Source: Streptomyces sp. 150FB
Lineage (GTDB): Bacteria > Actinomycetota > Actinomycetes > Streptomycetales > Streptomycetaceae
NCBI RefSeq assembly: GCF_000818195.1
Contig: NZ_JTHL01000001.1
Location: 5,128,122 to 5,192,121, forward strand
Direction of reading: 5' to 3'
Length of the DNA stretch: 64,000 nucleotides
A model generated the notes under the pieces. The model saw only the letters and a program-made list of their open reading frames with translations, was not told where the DNA came from and ran no database searches. Below, in pieces: positions 44,059-52,397 of this stretch. A program made the position numbers and the translations under genes. Numbering within the stretch: position 1 is the first letter of the stretch; every line of letters begins with the position of its first letter.

Positions 44059-44075
44059 TTTGCCCAATGGGCAAA
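44059..44075. promoter_or_regulatory. Perfect TetR operator
   Basis: TTTGCCCAATGGGCAAA is a perfect 7-3-7 palindrome, 87 bases upstream of the monooxygenase start and 29 bases before the TetR start, ideally placed to control both. Confidence 0.75.
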
Positions 44076-44104
44076 TGGCGCGTTCTCGCGTATCCTCATC
44101 CGCG

Positions 44105-44692
44105 ATGACTACCGGCCTGCGCGAACGCAAGAAGGCGGCGACCCGCCAGGCGCTGCACGCTGCCGCCGTGCAGCTCGCCGCCGAGCACGGGGTCGAGAAC
44201 CTCACGGTCGAGGCCATCGCCGATGCCGCGACCGTGTCCCGGCGTACGTTCTCCAACTACTTCGCCAGCAAGGAGCAGGCGCTGCTGCACGGGGACAGGT
44301 CGCGTACCGCCCGGCTGGTCGAGCTGATCCGCGCCCGTCCCGAGCGGGAGTCCCTGAAGACGGCGCTCATCGGAGCCGCCGAGCAGTACGCGGCCGAACG
44401 CGCCGCTGATCCGTGGGACGAGAAGTACTACCGCGCCCTGCGCCTGCACCCCGCGCTGCTCCAGGAGTTGGTCGCCACCTACGCGGCCGGCGAGCAGGAC
44501 CTCGCTGAAGCGATCGAGCAGCGGCTCCCCGTCACCGGCCTGGACAATCCGGTGCGGGCGCAGGTACTCGCGGCGACCTTCCTCGCCGTCCTCCGCGTGG
44601 TCGGACAGGCCGCGGTGGACGACGGAGGCGAGCAGAACTTCGTGGACCTGATCCGCCAGGCCATGAGCATTACGCGTGACGGCTTCCGCTGA
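44105..44692 (+). CDS. TetR-family regulator of the monooxygenase operon
   Basis: A 195-residue regulator. The HTH is LRERKKAATRQALHAAAVQL, LTVEAIADAATVSRRTFSNY, FASKEQALLHGDRS. The C-terminal domain (AADPWDEKYYRALRLHPALL, AEAIEQRLPVTGLDN, VLAATFLAVLRVVGQAAVDD) is of the type found in actinobacterial TetR proteins, sometimes called TetR_C_17; the ligand is unknown. The ATG at 44105 is chosen because MTTGLRERKKAATRQ is the common start of the family. The operator lies just upstream. Confidence 0.93.
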   Translation: MTTGLRERKKAATRQALHAAAVQLAAEHGVENLTVEAIADAATVSRRTFSNYFASKEQALLHGDRSRTARLVELIRARPERESLKTALIGAAEQYAAERAADPWDEKYYRALRLHPALLQELVATYAAGEQDLAEAIEQRLPVTGLDNPVRAQVLAATFLAVLRVVGQAAVDDGGEQNFVDLIRQAMSITRDGFR

Positions 44693-44727
44693 GCGGTACG
44701 TTCACAGGTCCCCACCGCCACCACGTG

Positions 44728-45588
44728 TCACACGTCGCGGCGCCGTACGACGACCACCGCGAGCGCGACCGCGACCAGCGGCCAGAGCACGTACACGGTC
44801 CAGGACCCGGGGACCGTGGCGGTGAACGTGTGGGATCCGGGCATCGCTCCCCAGTTCTGGACCAGGCGCCTCCAAGCGGTGGACACCATCGCGTGGTTGA
44901 GGTCGGCCGACCAGCGCCTGCTGGGCGAGAAGAGCGTCGGCAGCATCAGCAGGGTGAAGGCGCTGGTCACCATGGAGGTGGCGCTGTGCCGGATCAGGAC
45001 GCCGAGGCCCAGGCCGGTCAGTGCGCAGACCGGGGCCAGCAGCGCGGACGCCACCAGCGCCCTGAACACTCCGGGGTAGCCGATCGGGACCCCGGAGTTC
45101 GTCGCGTCGAGGACGGCTTGGGAGACGAAGAAGGAACCGATGGATATGACCGCCCCGACCACGGTCCAGAGCGCGGCGACGACGACGGCCTTGGCCAGGA
45201 CCACCGAACCCCGGGCAGGCACGGCCACGGTGGTCGCCCGGATCAGGCCGCTGCTGTACTCGCTCACGACGGCGACGGCGCCGATGCTGCCGGCGACGAG
45301 CATCAGCGCCGTGTATCCGGCGGGCGGAAAGGCGTCGAACGGCAGGAAACCGTTGGGCCCTTGGGCGCCGGGCCCGGCGTCGGCGAGGTTCTCGTTGTAC
45401 GCCAGCGCCGACACGGCGGCTGATCCGATCACGAACAGGATGGTGACCGCGATCGTCCACGGTGTGGAGCGCAGCGACCGTATCTTGATCCACTCGGCGG
45501 CGAGCAAGTCACCGAAACGGGCGGCGGCCGGAGCGGTGGCGAGTGTGGGTACGAGGGTGGCTGCGGGTGTGGGTACGGGTGTCGTCAT
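44728..45588 (-). CDS. ABC transporter permease (ABC-2 type)
   Basis: A 286-residue membrane protein. After a disordered Pro/Thr/Ala N-terminus comes AAEWIKIRSLRSTPWTIAV, the amphipathic start of ABC-2 permeases. Six hydrophobic segments follow, including VTILFVIGSAAVSALAY, ALMLVAGSIGAVAVVSEYSS and VLWPLVAVALAVVVVRRRDV. The RRR ending is typical. The ATG overlaps the stop of the ATPase gene (ATGA at 45585-45588). It probably forms an exporter with the ATPase, perhaps controlled by the two-component system encoded just upstream on the other strand. Confidence 0.9.
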   Translation of the reverse strand: MTTPVPTPAATLVPTLATAPAAARFGDLLAAEWIKIRSLRSTPWTIAVTILFVIGSAAVSALAYNENLADAGPGAQGPNGFLPFDAFPPAGYTALMLVAGSIGAVAVVSEYSSGLIRATTVAVPARGSVVLAKAVVVAALWTVVGAVISIGSFFVSQAVLDATNSGVPIGYPGVFRALVASALLAPVCALTGLGLGVLIRHSATSMVTSAFTLLMLPTLFSPSRRWSADLNHAMVSTAWRRLVQNWGAMPGSHTFTATVPGSWTVYVLWPLVAVALAVVVVRRRDV

Positions 45589-46541
45589 CGCGGCTGTCCT
45601 GCCAGGTATTCGACGCTGTCGGCGGTGAGTTCCATGAACGCTTCCTCCAGTGAGGCGGGCCGGGTGGTCAGCTCGTGCAGCACGATCCGGTGGTCGAGGG
45701 CGAGCGCTCCGATCCGGTCGGCCGGTAGCCCGGTCACGGCGAGCCTCTCGGTGCCCGGTGAGCCTTCCGGCTCGACCGAGGCTCCCGCCGCGGTCAGCAC
45801 CGCTGCCAGCTCGGCGGCCTGCGGTGTGCCGACCACGACCCCGATACGGGTGCCGCGCCCGGCGAACTCCCGTACGGACTCGGCGGCGATGAGCCGGCCC
45901 CGGCCGATGACAACGAGCTGATCGGCGGTGTTCTCCATCTCCGACATCAGGTGGCTGGAGAGGAAGACCGTACGGCCCTCGGCGGCCAGCCGCCGGAACA
46001 GGCGGCGCACCCACAGCACCCCCTCCGGGTCCATCCCGTTGATCGGCTCGTCGAACATCAGCACAGGCGGGTCGCCGAGCAGGGCGGTGGCGATTCCGAG
46101 CCGCTGCTTCATGCCGAGCGAGAACCCGCCGATACGGCGGTTCGCCGCCTCGGCCAGCCCCACTTCGCTCAACACCTCGGCCACCCTGCGCTGCGGGAGG
46201 CCGTTGCTGCGGGCGAGCGCGGACAGGTGGGCGGCGGCGCTGCGTCCGCCGTGCACCTGGTTGGCGTCGAGGAGGGCGCCGACGTGCCGCAGTCCGCGTC
46301 GGTGGTCGCGGAAGGGGACGCCGCTGACGGTGGCGGCGCCACCGGTGGGTGTGTCCAGGCCGAGGATCATGCGCAGGGTGGTGGTCTTGCCGGCTCCGTT
46401 GGGGCCGAGGAACCCGGTGACCTGGCCGGGCCGCACGGTGAAGGACAGATGGTCGACAGCGGTCTTGCCGCCGTAGCGTTTGGTGAGTTCGCTGACTTCG
46501 ATCACAACGGCAACACTGCCGGGAGGATGCCTTACGGACAT
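45585..46541 (-). CDS. ABC transporter ATP-binding protein (BcrA/DrrA-like)
   Basis: A 318-residue ATPase. IEVSELTKRYGGKTAVDHLS opens the domain; Walker A is GFLGPNGAGKTTTLRMILGL, the signature is GFSLGMKQRLGIATALL, and Walker B is PVLMFDEPINGMDPEG with SSHLMSEMENTADQLVVI as the switch region. These match exporters for antibiotics and lantibiotics (BcrA type). The start is uncertain: ATG at 46541 or a GTG at 46505 just before IEVSEL. It is divergent from the histidine kinase gene with about 95 bases between, the classic arrangement of a sensor-regulated ABC exporter. Confidence 0.93.
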   Translation of the reverse strand: MSVRHPPGSVAVVIEVSELTKRYGGKTAVDHLSFTVRPGQVTGFLGPNGAGKTTTLRMILGLDTPTGGAATVSGVPFRDHRRGLRHVGALLDANQVHGGRSAAAHLSALARSNGLPQRRVAEVLSEVGLAEAANRRIGGFSLGMKQRLGIATALLGDPPVLMFDEPINGMDPEGVLWVRRLFRRLAAEGRTVFLSSHLMSEMENTADQLVVIGRGRLIAAESVREFAGRGTRIGVVVGTPQAAELAAVLTAAGASVEPEGSPGTERLAVTGLPADRIGALALDHRIVLHELTTRPASLEEAFMELTADSVEYLAGQPR

Positions 46542-46635
46542 GGGGCCGTGGGCGGCAATCGCGCGGCCCGGTCAGCCCGGGGGCGTACATCCCCGGGCCG
46601 ATGCCGCCCGGGCGGCGGCTGGTTACTCTCGCGGC

Positions 46636-47844
46636 ATGGATGCCAGACCGCCGATGACGCGAACGAGGACCGCCGCCTGGGCGGGCGGTGTGCTGTACCT
46701 CCTTGTGGTGGTTCTCCTGGTGGGTGGTACGAGGCAGGTCTCGGGCACGGTCCGCGCCGTCGCGTCGCTGCTGGCCCTGAGCCTGCTCTACGGTGTGGTG
46801 CGACGGCGGCCACTGCTGGCTCTCGCCATGACACTGTTCGGGTCCACCGCCGTGGTTCTGCTCAGCCCCGACCCGTTCAACGCGAGCATGAGGGCGCCGT
46901 TTCAGGGCCGGTTCCTGGCGTACCTGGCGGTGGACCTCGTCCTGGGCCTCATCGTCGCGACCTGCACGCGGCGCGCCTCGATCGTCGCTGTCGCCGTGTC
47001 GTTCGCGCTGCAATTCGGTGTGATCGGCGGCTTCTCGACCGGGGACAACCTGGTCGTCGACCTCGTGATCTTCCTGTTGGCGCTGGCCGCTTCCTGCCTG
47101 GTCGGTCTGCTGAGCCGCGAGCGCCGCGAGCACGCGGTGGCGCTTCGTACGCAGGCGGTGGCCGAGGCGGTGACCGCCGAACGGCTGCGAATCGCGCGGG
47201 AGTTGCACGACATGGTCGCGCACAGCATCGGCATTGTCGCCATCCAGGCCGGGGTGGGGAGCAGGGTGATCGAGACGCAGCCCGAGGAGGCCCGAAAGGC
47301 ACTGCGAGCCATCGAATCCACCAGCAGGGAAACTCTGTCGGGTCTTCGGCGCACCCTGGTGGCGCTCCGCCAGGCCGCCTCGGATCCGGTCTCCGGGCCG
47401 GCACCGCTCGCGCCCACGCCGGGGCTGGCGGACCTCGAACGGCTGGTGGCGGCGACCGCGGACGCGGGGGTGCGTGCCGACGTACGCACCGGCGGGGAGC
47501 GGCGCCCGCTGCCCGCCGACATCGACCTGTCAGCCTTCCGTATCGTGCAGGAGGCGCTGACGAACGTGGTGCGCCATGCGGGCACCGGGAGTTGCCGGGT
47601 GGCCATCGAGTACGGGGACGAGGAGCTGACCGTGGAGGTGGAGGACGACGGGTGCGGTGTCGCAGGCGGGAACGGCTCGGCCCATGAGTCGTCCGCCCAC
47701 GGTTTCGGCATCGTCGGCATGCGGGAGCGGGCGGGGCTGCTCCACGGCCGACTCAGCGCAGGGCCGCGCCCCGAGGGCGGCTTCCGGGTCGAGGCGCGGC
47801 TGCCGCTGCCCGTACCCGTAGAGGTCCCGGGGGTGGCCCGATGA
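46636..47844 (+). CDS. NarL-type sensor histidine kinase
   Basis: A 402-residue membrane kinase. About five hydrophobic segments occupy residues 14-160 (AWAGGVLYLLVVVLLVGG, LLALAMTLFGSTAVVLLS, LAVDLVLGLIVATC, VVDLVIFLLALAASCLVGLL). The HisKA_3 box RIARELHDMVAHSIGIVAIQ has phosphoacceptor His191. The HATPase N-box is VQEALTNVVRHA, and GxG regions DDGCGVAGG and GFGIVGMRERAGLLHG follow. Without a large extracellular loop it is an intramembrane-sensing type, often linked to envelope stress or to an adjacent ABC exporter. It is coupled to the regulator gene through an ATGA overlap. Confidence 0.95.
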   Translation: MDARPPMTRTRTAAWAGGVLYLLVVVLLVGGTRQVSGTVRAVASLLALSLLYGVVRRRPLLALAMTLFGSTAVVLLSPDPFNASMRAPFQGRFLAYLAVDLVLGLIVATCTRRASIVAVAVSFALQFGVIGGFSTGDNLVVDLVIFLLALAASCLVGLLSRERREHAVALRTQAVAEAVTAERLRIARELHDMVAHSIGIVAIQAGVGSRVIETQPEEARKALRAIESTSRETLSGLRRTLVALRQAASDPVSGPAPLAPTPGLADLERLVAATADAGVRADVRTGGERRPLPADIDLSAFRIVQEALTNVVRHAGTGSCRVAIEYGDEELTVEVEDDGCGVAGGNGSAHESSAHGFGIVGMRERAGLLHGRLSAGPRPEGGFRVEARLPLPVPVEVPGVAR

Positions 47845-48542
47845 CCGGTGACCCGATGACCGGCGGTCCCGTACGCGTTCTCCTCGCCGACGACCAGCCG
47901 CTCGTCCGGTCCGGACTGCGCGTGATCATGGCCGACCACCCCGACCTGGAGGTCGTCGGCGAGGCCGCCAACGGCGCCGAGGCGGTCCAACTGGTCGCGG
48001 ACATCAGCCCCGACGTCGTGGTGATGGACATCCGGATGCCCGGCATGGACGGGATCGAGGCCACCCGCCTGATCACGGCCGGCCCGGCGACGACCCGCGT
48101 CCTCGTCCTGACCACCTTCGACGAGGACGACCACGTGTACGGCGCGCTGCGGGCGGGCGCGAGCGGCTTCGTGGTGAAGGACATGGCGCTGGACGACATC
48201 CTGGCCGCGATCCGCGTGGTGGCCGCCGGGGACGCGCTGATCGCGCCGGGTGTGACACGCCGCCTGATCGCGGACTTCGCCCGGCGCCCGGAGACCACTC
48301 CTGAGGGTTCCCGGCGGCGATCGCCACGGCCGGTCGAGGGCATCACCGAGCGGGAACGGGAAGTGCTGACCCTGGTCGGCCGCGGCCGGTCGAACACGGA
48401 GATCGCGGCGGATCTCTTCATCACGGTGGCCACCGCCAAGTCACACGTGTCCCGCCTCTTCACCAAACTGGGCGCGCGCGACCGGGTCCAACTCGTCATC
48501 ACCGCCTACGAGTCGGGCCTGGTCACACTGCCACCCCGGTGA
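47841..48542 (+). CDS. NarL/LuxR-family response regulator
   Basis: A 233-residue regulator. The receiver domain has the acidic pocket LLADDQPLVRSGL, the phosphorylated Asp63 in DVVVMDIRMPGMDGIEA, Thr in VLVLTTFDEDD and Lys in GFVVKDMALDD. The C-terminal LuxR HTH is ITEREREVLTLVGRGRSNTE then IAADLFITVATAKSHVSRLF. It is activated by the coupled kinase and probably controls the divergent ABC exporter. Confidence 0.96.
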   Translation: MTGDPMTGGPVRVLLADDQPLVRSGLRVIMADHPDLEVVGEAANGAEAVQLVADISPDVVVMDIRMPGMDGIEATRLITAGPATTRVLVLTTFDEDDHVYGALRAGASGFVVKDMALDDILAAIRVVAAGDALIAPGVTRRLIADFARRPETTPEGSRRRSPRPVEGITEREREVLTLVGRGRSNTEIAADLFITVATAKSHVSRLFTKLGARDRVQLVITAYESGLVTLPPR

Positions 48543-48770
48543 GCGCCGCCGGGCTCGGGGCTCGGGTGGTGAGCTTCGGGGGTCGGGCGTCGACGCGGCG
48601 GGTCTTGTGTGGCGGGTGCGTCTCTGACCTGGGGATCCGTGGATTGCGGGGTTGCCCGGGGCTCAAGCCGCGAGGTGCGAGCGCTGCTTTGACGGAGTGG
48701 TTGGGCTGGTGTTCCACCCGCCCTACCCACCCCGGTTGTTGACTTTTTGTGACCGGCTTGCCACGCAGGG
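48543..48770. other. Intergenic region
   Basis: No supported gene lies between the response regulator and the promoter of the HTH gene. The sequence is GC-rich on both strands without a clear terminator. Confidence 0.4.
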
Positions 48771-48799
48771 TTGCGACGGTTTAGCGTGCCCCCTAGACG
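48771..48799 (+). promoter_or_regulatory. Probable vegetative promoter of the HTH gene
   Basis: TTGCGA (48771-48776) and TAGACG (48794-48799) are separated by 17 bases, a good sigma-HrdB-type spacing, with the structured leader immediately downstream. TTGACT at 48748 is an alternative -35 but lacks a well-spaced -10. Confidence 0.55.
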
Positions 48800-48806
48800 C
48801 AAAACA

Positions 48807-48838
48807 GCCCCAACCGATGCTGGAACATCGGAAGGGGC
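48807..48838 (+). promoter_or_regulatory. Structured 5' leader hairpin
   Basis: Arms 48807-48819 and 48826-48838 pair around a 6-base loop with one A-A mismatch step. A second small hairpin, GATCG/CGATC, follows at about 48849-48865, just before the ATG at 48869. It could be an attenuator or RNA-stability element for the HTH gene. Confidence 0.55.
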
Positions 48839-48868
48839 CTACCAACGAGATCGAAAGAAGCGATCCCT

Positions 48869-49894
48869 ATGGCTGACAGCCAGTTTAATGCTGCCCCGCG
48901 CACGGCGCACGTAACTCCGTATCCGATGGCCAGGCCCGGTTACGGCAAGCGTTCGACACCCGGCCGAGTGCGCCCCACCGCGCAGGACTTCGCGCATCTT
49001 CCGGCCCGTGAGGCCGCCGTCGCCGCGTTCATCGACCGGCTTCCCGACGGTACGGACATCTCGGTCAAAGGCCTGGCCAAGGTGATGCCGTACGGGCAGT
49101 GCGCGCTGCGGACCGCTCTGAACGCCCTTCAGCGGGCCGGGCATCTGCGGCGGGGAGTCGAGCATCTGGTCCAGCCGACCGGTGCGCGGTGGGTCACCCG
49201 GACGTGGTTCTCGCGTACGGCACGTGACGGTGACTGGTGGGGCGCGTTCGTCGCCGGTGAGGTGGTGGAGGCGGGTGAGGGTGGAGGCGCGGCGCCCGGC
49301 GGCGTACCGGACGTCGAGCCCGAGGATCCGCCGGATGAGCCCGAGGACCTCGTACCCGTTCCCGTACCCGTTCCCGTACCCGTTCCCGTGTCCGTTCCGG
49401 TGGATCGCCCGGTGCGTTCCGCCGCTTTCGAGGTGCTCGCCGCCGTCGGCCGAAGGAACCCCGCCGTCTCCCTGTCGGCGAGCGACTGCGCGGCCCTGGA
49501 ACCCCTGGCCGCAACGTGGTTGGAGCGGGGTGCCACCGAGGAGATCCTCCTGTGTGCCCTCACCGACGGCCTGCCCTCGCCCGTGCACCACCCCGCCGGG
49601 CTCCTCCGTAACCGGCTAGTCAGCAAGCTCCCGCCCGTCCCCGCGACCTTGGGCACCACGCGCGTCGCGCGCTCGCCGCTGCGGATCCTGGAGTGCGCCA
49701 AATGCGGTGTTCCCGGGCGGCCGGAAGCGCTGGAGGGAGGCGAGTGCGGCCCGTGCCGGGGCGAGGTCGTGCCGCCTCGGCGGCCGGGGTCGCTGCCGCC
49801 CGACAAGGTCAGCGCCCGCGCGGCCGAGGCCCGCGCCGCCGCCTTCCGATCGGTCGTCGCGGAGGGAGTCGACGCGGTGGGGGTGGCTGGATGA
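48869..49894 (+). CDS. Winged-helix/HTH protein with C-terminal zinc-ribbon-like motif
   Basis: A 341-residue cytoplasmic protein. Residues 35-110 (RPTAQDFAHLPAREAAVAAF, IDRLPDGTDISVKGLAKVMP, YGQCALRTALNALQRAGHLR) form a replication-initiator/MarR-like winged helix. A disordered middle contains an unbroken VP dipeptide repeat (DLVPVPVPVPVPVPVSVPVD). Near the end ECAKCGVPGRPEAL and GGECGPCRGE give a CxxC-CxxC zinc ribbon. I recognise this as a widespread Streptomyces helix-turn-helix family of unknown role, several copies of which occur per genome. The ribosome site before the ATG is weak, and the structured leader may govern expression. Confidence 0.8.
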   Translation: MADSQFNAAPRTAHVTPYPMARPGYGKRSTPGRVRPTAQDFAHLPAREAAVAAFIDRLPDGTDISVKGLAKVMPYGQCALRTALNALQRAGHLRRGVEHLVQPTGARWVTRTWFSRTARDGDWWGAFVAGEVVEAGEGGGAAPGGVPDVEPEDPPDEPEDLVPVPVPVPVPVPVSVPVDRPVRSAAFEVLAAVGRRNPAVSLSASDCAALEPLAATWLERGATEEILLCALTDGLPSPVHHPAGLLRNRLVSKLPPVPATLGTTRVARSPLRILECAKCGVPGRPEALEGGECGPCRGEVVPPRRPGSLPPDKVSARAAEARAAAFRSVVAEGVDAVGVAG

Positions 49895-49996
49895 TCCGTG
49901 CGTACAACGGCGAGGCGGCGAGGCAGCTCCGCGTGGCGGCCGGGGTGTCGGGGTGTCGGGTGAACCAATCCGCCGGGCCCGCCGCAGGATGGGGGC

Positions 49997-50395
49997 ATGA
50001 AATCCCGACCTGTGCTCGTCTACGACGGTGACTGCGCGTTCTGCACGACTGCGGTGCACTTCATCGAGCGGCGCGTGCGCCCCCGTTGTGAGATCAGTCC
50101 GTGGCAGTTCGCGGATCTGGACGCACTGGGGACGACCCAGCAGCGCGCCGAGTACGAGCTGTTGTGGGTCACTCCGATCGGCACGATCGACGGCGGGGCC
50201 CAGGCCGTCGCGCGCCTTCTGCTGAGCGCGGGCAGGGGCTGGGCCGTGCTGGGGGCACTGCTCAGCCTGCCGCCGCTGCGGTGGGTGGCGCATGGTGTGT
50301 ACCGGCTGGTGGCGAACAACCGCGAGCGTATGCCCGGCGGTACGCCGGCCTGCGCGCTGCCCGCGGCCGACCGGCGGCCACCGTCAGCTACGTGA
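49997..50395 (+). CDS. DCC-type thiol-disulfide oxidoreductase (DUF393)
   Basis: A 132-residue small protein starting PVLVYDGDCAFCTTAVHFIE, where DGDCxFC is the defining DCC motif (a CxxC redox pair). Later conserved pieces are AVARLLLSAGRGWAVLGALL and HGVYRLVANNRERMPG, giving a hydrophobic membrane-associated helix and the YRLVAxNR signature. Such proteins are predicted thiol oxidoreductases of unknown partner and are often found with HTTM-domain proteins. Here an HTTM gene converges on it, overlapping by 12 bases at the 3' ends. Confidence 0.92.
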   Translation: MKSRPVLVYDGDCAFCTTAVHFIERRVRPRCEISPWQFADLDALGTTQQRAEYELLWVTPIGTIDGGAQAVARLLLSAGRGWAVLGALLSLPPLRWVAHGVYRLVANNRERMPGGTPACALPAADRRPPSAT

Positions 50396-51544
50396 GCCCG
50401 ACGCCAGTCCGTCCGGCTGGGACTGGCGGGGTACGGACACGACCGCGCCCTCTGCCCCGGCTCCCGCTGGGGCTTCGGCCCCACCGGAGGACCACTTCCG
50501 CCACTGTGCCGCCGGATACCGGTAGAAGCGGTCCGGAAGGAACACGGCGTCGGCGACGATCATCGCGCCGGAGAAGAGTGGCAGTCCCATGAGCACCGCG
50601 ATCCCGAGATGCATGCCGAGCAGCATCGTCAGCACGGGGTACTTCAACTTGCCGAAGAGGGTGAAGGGGAAGGCGACTTGGAGCAGCACCGCCAGGTAGC
50701 CGGCGACGGCGATCAGTACGGTGTGCTCGTCGGCCAGTTGGGACAGCGCGGGCCAGGGCCGGAACAGGTGCAGGTTGAGGACATAGTGCAGGGCCGTTCC
50801 GTTGCCCCAGGTGCCGCCCTGCACCTTGTACAGTCCGGCGGATCCGTAGAGGAAACAGACCTGAGCCGCGATGACGAACATCGCGCAGTTGTGCAGCACG
50901 GTCGTCAAGGTCCGGCGTGCGTCGCCGAGTTCGGCCCGAAGCTTCGGGCGGCCGGCATCCGTGGCCACCGGCTCGCCGTTCGACGGTGCCCGGCGGCGGG
51001 ACCGGCGTGCGTCCAGGGACCAGCGTCTGCCACAGGCGGTGAAGAGCAGGTAGACCGCCATGAGGAGGATGAGGTTGTCGCCGCCGTCGGTCATGAAGAT
51101 CGCCCTGGCGTGGAACGACGCCACCATGACGGCGAAGAGCACGGACACCAGGCGGGTCCGCCAGCCGAGCATGAACAGCGCGCATGTGACCAGCGTCATC
51201 GCGTAACAGGCCTCGAAGTAGGCCCTGTTGTCGGACAGCGTCAGGACGCTGGCCCAGCCCGTCTGCCCGAAGAGTTCCTTCGCCAGCTCCGGCGTCCACG
51301 GCGAACCGGGGCCCCAGATCTCGTCGCGGTGCGGGAACTCCCTTAGCAGGAAGCCCAGATAGAGAGCGCCGTACCCGATGCGCAGCACAGCGGCCGCGTA
51401 CAACGAGACCGGCCGCTCGGTCAGGAGCGTGGCCAGGTACCTGAACCGGCCGAGCAACCACCGCGCAGAGGCTTTGAGTTGGAGGCGTCCGCAGGTGGAC
51501 CGCTGACGTGTGGGCGTCGTGGCGGGGAGCTGTTCAGTTGCCAT
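50384..51544 (-). CDS. HTTM-domain membrane protein (gamma-carboxylase-like)
   Basis: A 386-residue integral membrane protein with about eight helices. Conserved HTTM features are SLYAAAVLRIGYGALYLGFL, FEACYAMTLVTCALFMLGWR, GGDNLILLMAVYLLFTACGR and GSAGLYKVQGGTWGNGTAL; the Gly-Leu-Tyr-Lys and GxxWxxGTA pattern is typical of this superfamily, related to vitamin K-dependent gamma-carboxylase. Its bacterial reaction is unknown. It follows the DUF5819 gene with an 11-base overlap, so the two are one operon, and both neighbour a DCC protein. Confidence 0.9.
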   Translation of the reverse strand: MATEQLPATTPTRQRSTCGRLQLKASARWLLGRFRYLATLLTERPVSLYAAAVLRIGYGALYLGFLLREFPHRDEIWGPGSPWTPELAKELFGQTGWASVLTLSDNRAYFEACYAMTLVTCALFMLGWRTRLVSVLFAVMVASFHARAIFMTDGGDNLILLMAVYLLFTACGRRWSLDARRSRRRAPSNGEPVATDAGRPKLRAELGDARRTLTTVLHNCAMFVIAAQVCFLYGSAGLYKVQGGTWGNGTALHYVLNLHLFRPWPALSQLADEHTVLIAVAGYLAVLLQVAFPFTLFGKLKYPVLTMLLGMHLGIAVLMGLPLFSGAMIVADAVFLPDRFYRYPAAQWRKWSSGGAEAPAGAGAEGAVVSVPRQSQPDGLASGSRS

Positions 51545-52268
51545 CGGAGTTCACCTTCCACCAGGGAAGCAGCCGGTTCTCGGTGGGCGTCGGCGCCCCG
51601 GACGGAGCTGGGCGGCCGGCTCCCGGGGCGCCGGGTGCGGGGACGGGGAATGTGATCACCCGTAGCTGAATGGACTCGAACGGGCGGCGGCCGTTGTGGG
51701 CCGTCATCCGGTCCACCGCGATGTTGCGGAGATACCGCTGCATCATCACGGCCCGCGCCGAGTGCGGCTCGTCGTTTCCTCCGTACTGTTCGAGGTACGA
51801 CGTCCAGGCCCGGCGCAGCAGGTTCTGCGTGGTGTGACTCGGGAACACGTTGTGCCGCACCGCGGAGTTGTCCATCGCAGTCAGGTCGAACCACTCACTG
51901 ACCTGGACGGACCCGTCCGGGGCGGTGTGCGCGGTTCTCGCCGAGATCTGACGGTTGACGGAGTCGGGGTCCGGGGCGAAGAGCCGCCAGTTCTGCTCGA
52001 AGAGCGGGTAGACCCAGGCCGTGATCTGTTTGTTGTACCGCTGCGAGATGGCATTGGGGGGAGCGACGTGCAGAAATACGAAACTCACATGGATCAGGGC
52101 CGTCGCCAGGCACAGGACGACGACCGAACGCACTCCCGCTCTGACCGCGCGGGTGCTCCTGGATCTACCGGTGGGCGGTTCCGCTCCCTGAGGATGCCGC
52201 CCCGGGACAGGCTCGACGCCGGTCCGCCGGTACTCCACCACGTCCGCTGATTCAATTCCGCCCGGCAC
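51534..52268 (-). CDS. DUF5819-family membrane protein
   Basis: A 244-residue protein with one transmembrane helix (VRSVVVLCLATALIHVSFVF, about residues 47-66), a disordered cytoplasmic N-terminus and an extracytoplasmic domain. The domain contains PPNAISQRYNKQITAWVYPL and FEQNWRLFAPDP, which I recall as the core of DUF5819; AMDNSAVRHNVFPSHTTQNL follows. The C-terminus is Pro/Gly-rich. It is commonly encoded next to HTTM proteins in actinobacteria, as here, suggesting a membrane complex. The start is an ATG at 52268; a later start is possible because the first 40 residues are low complexity. Confidence 0.85.
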   Translation of the reverse strand: MPGGIESADVVEYRRTGVEPVPGRHPQGAEPPTGRSRSTRAVRAGVRSVVVLCLATALIHVSFVFLHVAPPNAISQRYNKQITAWVYPLFEQNWRLFAPDPDSVNRQISARTAHTAPDGSVQVSEWFDLTAMDNSAVRHNVFPSHTTQNLLRRAWTSYLEQYGGNDEPHSARAVMMQRYLRNIAVDRMTAHNGRRPFESIQLRVITFPVPAPGAPGAGRPAPSGAPTPTENRLLPWWKVNSDGN

Positions 52269-52303
52269 CGCCCCACCCTGTCTTTCCGCTGTTGTGTGCT
52301 GAT

Positions 52304-52391
52304 CGACGGCGGCGCGCGGCGGGGCCCATGAGGTTCTGGGAGGTCCGCCGCGCGCCGTCGTACGGGAGGCCGCAGCCTTGCGGCCCGTACG
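52304..52391 (-). terminator. Two consecutive hairpins after the ice-binding gene
   Basis: A stem-loop at 52359-52391 lies 6 bases past the stop of the ice-binding-like gene, and a larger inverted repeat (52304-52322 with 52345-52360) follows. Together they should stop transcription before the DUF5819 gene. Confidence 0.7.
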
Positions 52392-52397
52392 GGTTAC

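Noticed and set aside
40452-44099. One uninterrupted minus-strand frame of 1,215 codons spanning the propeller protein and the monooxygenase
   Set aside because: Only the part below 42158 is protein-like in this frame; above that the monooxygenase is encoded in another frame. The long opening is a GC-bias artefact.
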